Origin: Petunia secreta
Lineage: Eukaryota; Streptophyta; Magnoliopsida; Solanales; Solanaceae
Length of the DNA stretch: 64,000 nucleotides
Direction: 5' to 3'
Assembly: GCA_029990175.1 (NCBI GenBank)
Contig: JARKIP010000038.1
Span: 25,613,501-25,677,500 of the forward strand
Part shown: piece after piece, positions 60,166-64,000 of the stretch
How the letters are laid out: the number at the start of each line of letters is the position of its first letter
Numbering within the stretch: the stretch's first letter is position 1
The notes under the pieces: model-generated
Databases searched by the model: none
The model's input: only the letters and a program-made list of their open reading frames with translations
Told to the model about the DNA's origin: nothing
Program-made: the position numbers and the translations under genes

Positions 60166-63100
60166 ATGGCAGATGGTCAGCAAGGTTCAGCTAATTCTCA
60201 TGAGAGTGATGAACATAGTCCTCCTCCCATTGGGTCCAAAAGTATTCGTGAACAAGATAGGCTTCTTCCTATTGCTAATATTAGTCGCATTATGAAAAAG
60301 GCTATCCCACCTAACGGAAAAATTGCCAAGGATGCTGTTCAGGAATGTGTTTCAGAATTTATTAGCTTCATCACCAGCGAGTATGCTTTTATTTCCTTAT
60401 TTTTTTTGCCTTTTCTATTTTGTATTGATTGATATTCGTATATAAGTTTAAGTTATAGACACTGACAGTTACAGCTCATCAGGCCACCTAGAAGATATGT
60501 ACATGTAATCCTATATAAAGGGCTTAAACTCATCCTAATTGGGCTGCCTGGTGCAAAGCTCCCACAATGTGCGGGCCCGCGGAAGAACCAGACCACATTG
60601 TGTGTGATGTACGACAATCTTATCTTGCATTTCCGCAAGAGGCTGTTTGTTCGACTTGAACTAGTGACCTCCAGGTCACACGGCAACAACCTTTACCATT
60701 GTGGGAAGGTTGCATGCCTTTCATTAGTATTGCTGAATGGCAATTTTAAAAATTGTTCATTGATATGCATTCATTCTTTTGTAACAATATCTTCATTCAT
60801 TGATTATGACTAACTAACTTTATCCTTTTCCATTGCATTGAGTACTTGAACATAGTGTGTGTGTAAACATTGGTAATCGGGTCAGCTTAGATGCACCTCG
60901 ACTATGAAAGTGACCTCCCAATAACACGTATATTTGGCAACCCACCAAGGCTTTAGACAAATAGAGGAAATCACCCAGTGTACGTCCGTTGTCTCTATTC
61001 ATCTTGCAAAGAAAGGCATGGATGCCGTCAAGCACTGAAGTAACCAATCCCTTCGACAGCATAATTGAATGGTCGAAAAAAGGAAAAAAAACTAATTCTT
61101 ATCTTCAACTAGATTTTTTTTTTGCATTCATATTGTGTCAGAGGAAAGAAAGCAAAAGGACAAAAAAAAGATATACCAGTCAGAGAGTTGCTACATGCTG
61201 TTAGTCATCTTTCCAGTAATTCATATGCATCTAAAATTCACAAACAGTATTTGTTTAAAAAAGATCGAAAGAGGTCTGAATATCGTGTTCCATCAGCATG
61301 TTAAGGACAATTTTCACGACGGCAAAATAAGAACGAAGGACATAGTGTGGAGGTTAAAGAGGGAAGTGAAATCTTATCATAGAGTAGGTGTTTGCCTCTC
61401 CATTTGAGGTCTGAAACATGGACTCGATTTGCAAGCTGAGTAGCAGCGACAAGAAAGCTTCATCCATGAATTAACGGATGGTTACTTTAGATCAAAATGT
61501 TCATAACTTAGAATATTAAGGATATTTTGTTATAAGCTGTATACTATGGGGATGACAGTAGGATGGTTTTGGTCAAAAACTCCAATAGTGACATGCCTAT
61601 CCTTTTTCCTTTGTTCTTTGTATTTGTTTCACAAAGTTACAGGCAATGATTTGCATTTTCACTGTAATGTGTTTGATCTCCTTGACAAGATTGTTTTCTG
61701 TTCGGTTATGTAGGGCTAGTGACAAGTGCCAGAGGGAGAGAAGAAAAACTATTAATGGTTATGATCTGTTATCGGCAATGCTAGCTTTAGGATTTGAAGA
61801 TTACATCGATCCACTCAAAATGTTCCTCGACCGGTACACAGAGGTAATATCTCTGTATTGTGCTTTCAACTTTCTTACGTGAACATTTGGATGGATTATA
61901 TATTGATGATTTTTCCCTATCCTTTTCGGGTGTGGGGGTTATGCTGGATTGATGGATTACTGCAGCCGGATGTAAGTGAATGACCGTCCTAATTGTATCT
62001 AAATCTATTCCATAAATTATTTGCTCTGTTAGCTTTTGGGACAACTAAGTCATTTGTTGGGTGACATGAAGAGATTGACAAAGGCTGCAGACGGGTCTAT
62101 TGAAAGAGAAGGGATGCTACCAACTCCTACTTCACAGGTACACTACTTGTGTTCACAAATTACTCAATTTAACTGGTAGTACAGCGTCTACTAGTTTACT
62201 TACTTACATGGATGCAATTATCAGAAACACGCTCTACCACTGACCTAATAGCCCGTCGTGTGAGCCTCCCACTTGGGGCCCGCTATGCCAAAAGCGAGAG
62301 AAACCCCATCCATTTCTTTCCTTTTTTCGCCCCCATGTCGCCACAACAATGGAAGAAAGACATGTATATGTGATATTAGATATTGACTAGTGCTAGTTAT
62401 ATATGAAATGAACTAAAGATATACTGTATTTCATTTTCCCTACTACTCTAGGGGATTGTAATAGACTATCTTATTACAGCTTGCGCATCAAGGTTCATTC
62501 TCTCAAGGAATGGGTTATGGAATCTCTCAGGTAATTCTTCTTTGTGTATGTTGATGAAGGTTAGCTACTACATGTTATCTGTCATGATCATTCTATTATG
62601 ACTAAGTCCATGCCGTGATTTCGCTAATTCATTTCTAGGGTGACATGAAGGGATCGACAAAGGCTTTTGATGGATTTGTTAAAAGAGAGGGGATGCAACC
62701 TAGTCCTAATTCACAGGCACAGTATTGTGTTAACAAATTACTCAGTTAAAATGAAACTAACTAATTCATTTGTAGGTTGACACGAAAGGATTGGCAAAGG
62801 CTGTCGATGGCTCTGTTAAAAGGGAGAGGATGCAACCATGTCCTAATTCTGAGGTACACTATTGTTTTCACAAGTCATTCAATTAAGGTGGAGTATACAT
62901 CACTAATTTACCTTTTATTTCATCTTATTACAGCTAGCAGATCAAAGTTTATTCTCTCAGGTAATTCTTCTGCATATATTGATGAAGTTTAACTGTTGAA
63001 TGTTATTCACGATCGGCCATATTAACTTCACTACATCCATTCCATAATTTTACTAATTTCATTTGTAGGGTGACGCGAAGAAGGGATCAGCAAAGGCTAC

Positions 63101-63689
63101 TAATGTGTCTGTTAAAACAGAAGGGGTGCAGGCAAGAAGTCATACTTCGCAGGTATTAAAGTGGTAGTACAACTAACATCCACTAATTTACTTTTACATC
63201 ATCTTATTGCAGCTTGCACATCAAGGTTCAGTCTCTCAAGGAATGAGTCATGGAATCTCTCAGGTAATTCTTCACTGTGTATATTGATGAAGTTTGATTT
63301 TCACATCTGTTGCTCTAAGTCTCTTGAGGGTATTACTGCATTGGTAACTTACAATGAGAAATGTTAAACAAAAAACTTTACCTTCTGTCGCAGTCTCCTC
63401 TATAAGATATTGATTATTATCTTATATTAAAAATTAGTGTAACGTATCTATTGAACAATGAAAAGATGCAGCTTGAGATTTAGAAATTAGCGTCTTTGTT
63501 AATTAAAAAGCTGCCGCATGGTGTATTCACGAATGACATAAAAGAAGGGTAAGTTTATGAATAGATTTTGTATCTTCAGGTTAGTTTTTTTTTTTTTTTT
63601 TTTTTTAAAATTGTCTTGAGCCATCTCTTGATTGTCCGATTTGGTGATTGGATCAGGTGAAAAGAGAAGGCGAAGACATTTTCCATTGA
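60166..63689 (+). CDS. Nuclear factor Y subunit B (NF-YB8/10-like), with tandemly duplicated C-terminal exons
   Basis: Exon 1 (60166-60380) starts MADGQQGSANSHES and enters the histone fold (REQDRLLPIANISRIMKKA). Exon 2 (61714-61843) completes it (ASDKCQRERRKTINGYDLLSAM). NF-YB pairs with NF-YC and binds CCAAT boxes with NF-YA in the nucleus. Compared with the family, three residues are missing after KIAKDA, and the usual DDLLWAM reads YDLLSAM. After the fold, the two exons that normally encode the short tail are repeated: 62033-62137, 62480-62530, 62639-62716, 62776-62853, 62934-62960, 63069-63152 and 63213-63263, all phase 0, then perhaps a last exon 63657-63689 (VKREGEDIFH, stop). The predicted length is about 283 residues if all are used. 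Exon 5 has a GC donor and is only 59 bp from exon 6, so some are probably skipped. The gene may also end beyond the window. Confidence 0.75.
60535..60725 (-). repeat. Solanaceae TS-type SINE in NF-YB intron 1
   Basis: Minus strand reads '...GACCTGGAGGTCACTAG' then 'TTCAAGTCGAACAAACAGCC' (B box) and 'TCTTGCGGAAATGCAAGATA', to 'GGGAGCTTTGCACCAGGCAG'. This order and wording is the tobacco TS SINE family. It is antisense to the NF-YB gene. Confidence 0.8.
60880..61030 (-). repeat. SINE fragment in NF-YB intron 1
   Basis: 'GATGCACCTCGACTATGAAA', 'GGCAACCCACCAAGGCTTTAG' without the last base, and 'GAGGAAATCACCCAGTGT' correspond, inverted, to the body of the SINE at 1593-1765. The tRNA-like head is missing. 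Confidence 0.55.
62033..63263 (+). repeat. Tandem exon-intron modules in the NF-YB gene
   Basis: Two kinds of exon alternate: 'GD.K..xK' exons (62060-62137, 62639-62716, 62776-62853, 63069-63152) and 'LAHQGSFSQ' exons (62480-62530, 62934-62960, 63213-63263). The introns between them are also repeated: GTAATTCTTC donors followed by 'TATTGATGAAG', and acceptors 'TAATTCATTTGTAG' or 'CATCTTATTACAG'. This is therefore a DNA-level tandem duplication, not chance similarity. Confidence 0.85.
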
Positions 63690-64000
63690 TTGCACGAGCT
63701 AGCCAGCAACCCCCTAATCCCCTCTTGCTCACCTCATCATATATAAAAAGCCTTTTACTTTTTCGTCGAGTTCCTGATTAACCCTATTGACACCTTTGGC
63801 AGTAACTAGTCTAGACCCTTGACCTTCATGAACTCGGCCAGCTTTATGAGTGATCAAAGATGCTGGACTTTTTCTTTTTTTTTGTTTTACATGTAATGAC
63901 AGGATTTATCAGATAGTTAGGAAGCATGGAAATATAAGGCTGCAATGTACTTGTCAAGTTCATAGATATATTAATTGCAGCTTCGTTCCATGCTTGAATG
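63690..64000. other. Downstream of the last NF-YB exon seen; right window edge
   Basis: T-rich DNA with no further NF-YB module recognised. 'ATTAATTGCAGCTTCGTTCC' at the very end could be another acceptor, so the gene may continue past the window. Confidence 0.35.

Noticed and set aside
61135..61407. 90-codon frame in NF-YB intron 1
   Set aside because: No domain, overlaps two other frames, lies between phase-matched NF-YB exons.

Overview
This is a nuclear window from a transposon-rich flowering-plant genome, most likely Solanaceae. Evidence for the family is the set of tRNA-derived SINEs typical of nightshades (for example 60535-60725, 18145-18345, 1593-1765), short MITEs of the 'CTCCCTC(T/C)GT' and 'CTATGTTGCTCGGA' types, and LTR families that I recognise from tobacco, pepper and tomato. 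The species cannot be fixed from the sequence alone. All calls come from reading the sequence; no database search was run.

Host genes are few. (1) 36-2339, minus: the first two exons of a PBS1/CDL1-type receptor-like cytoplasmic kinase, running off the left edge. (2) 19232-24172, minus: a seven-exon pseudo-response regulator of the PRR7/PRR37 clock family, whose final CCT-domain exon (17070-17143) survives only as a decayed remnant. (3) 56326-58348, plus: a complete two-exon ribosomal protein uL4 (RPL4) gene with a site II/telo-box promoter. (4) 60166-63689, plus: an NF-YB subunit gene whose small C-terminal exons have been duplicated in tandem. These genes are not an operon or pathway; they are separate loci set among transposons.

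The rest is mostly mobile DNA. 4491-6729 is almost entirely one giant inverted repeat (foldback, Mutator-like ends). 8115-15939 is a three-level nest with each target duplication visible: a Mutator-like element (9-bp ATAATTTAT) holds a 2.47-kb LTR-type element (5-bp AATTC), which holds a 4.7-kb hAT transposon (8-bp ACTCATAC) with a transposase and a second, BED-finger-only ORF. 15940-16500 and 24390-26831 hold MITEs around the PRR gene. 27602-42060 holds remnants of a Tat-type Ty3/gypsy element (integrase end, antisense ORF, 3' LTR), a solo LTR of 3.17 kb, LTR pieces and a 1.04-kb Mutator-like element with a perfect 9-bp target duplication. 42463-52165 is one nearly full-length Ty3/gypsy retrotransposon on the minus strand (LTRs, iMet-tRNA primer site, gag, protease, RT, RNase H, integrase), inactivated by stops and active-site changes; a second copy of the 2.4-kb LTR-type element sits inside its 3' LTR. 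52661-54174 is a Pack-MULE-like element carrying an Arg/Asp-rich host-like exon. 54795-55515 looks organelle-derived and carries a broken trnN(GUU).

The points most worth following up are the tandem exon modules of the NF-YB gene, the loss of the PRR CCT domain and EAR leucine, the two-gene hAT element, the foldback hairpin, and the clusters of the palindrome GCGATCGC in the LTRs of the Ty3 element.
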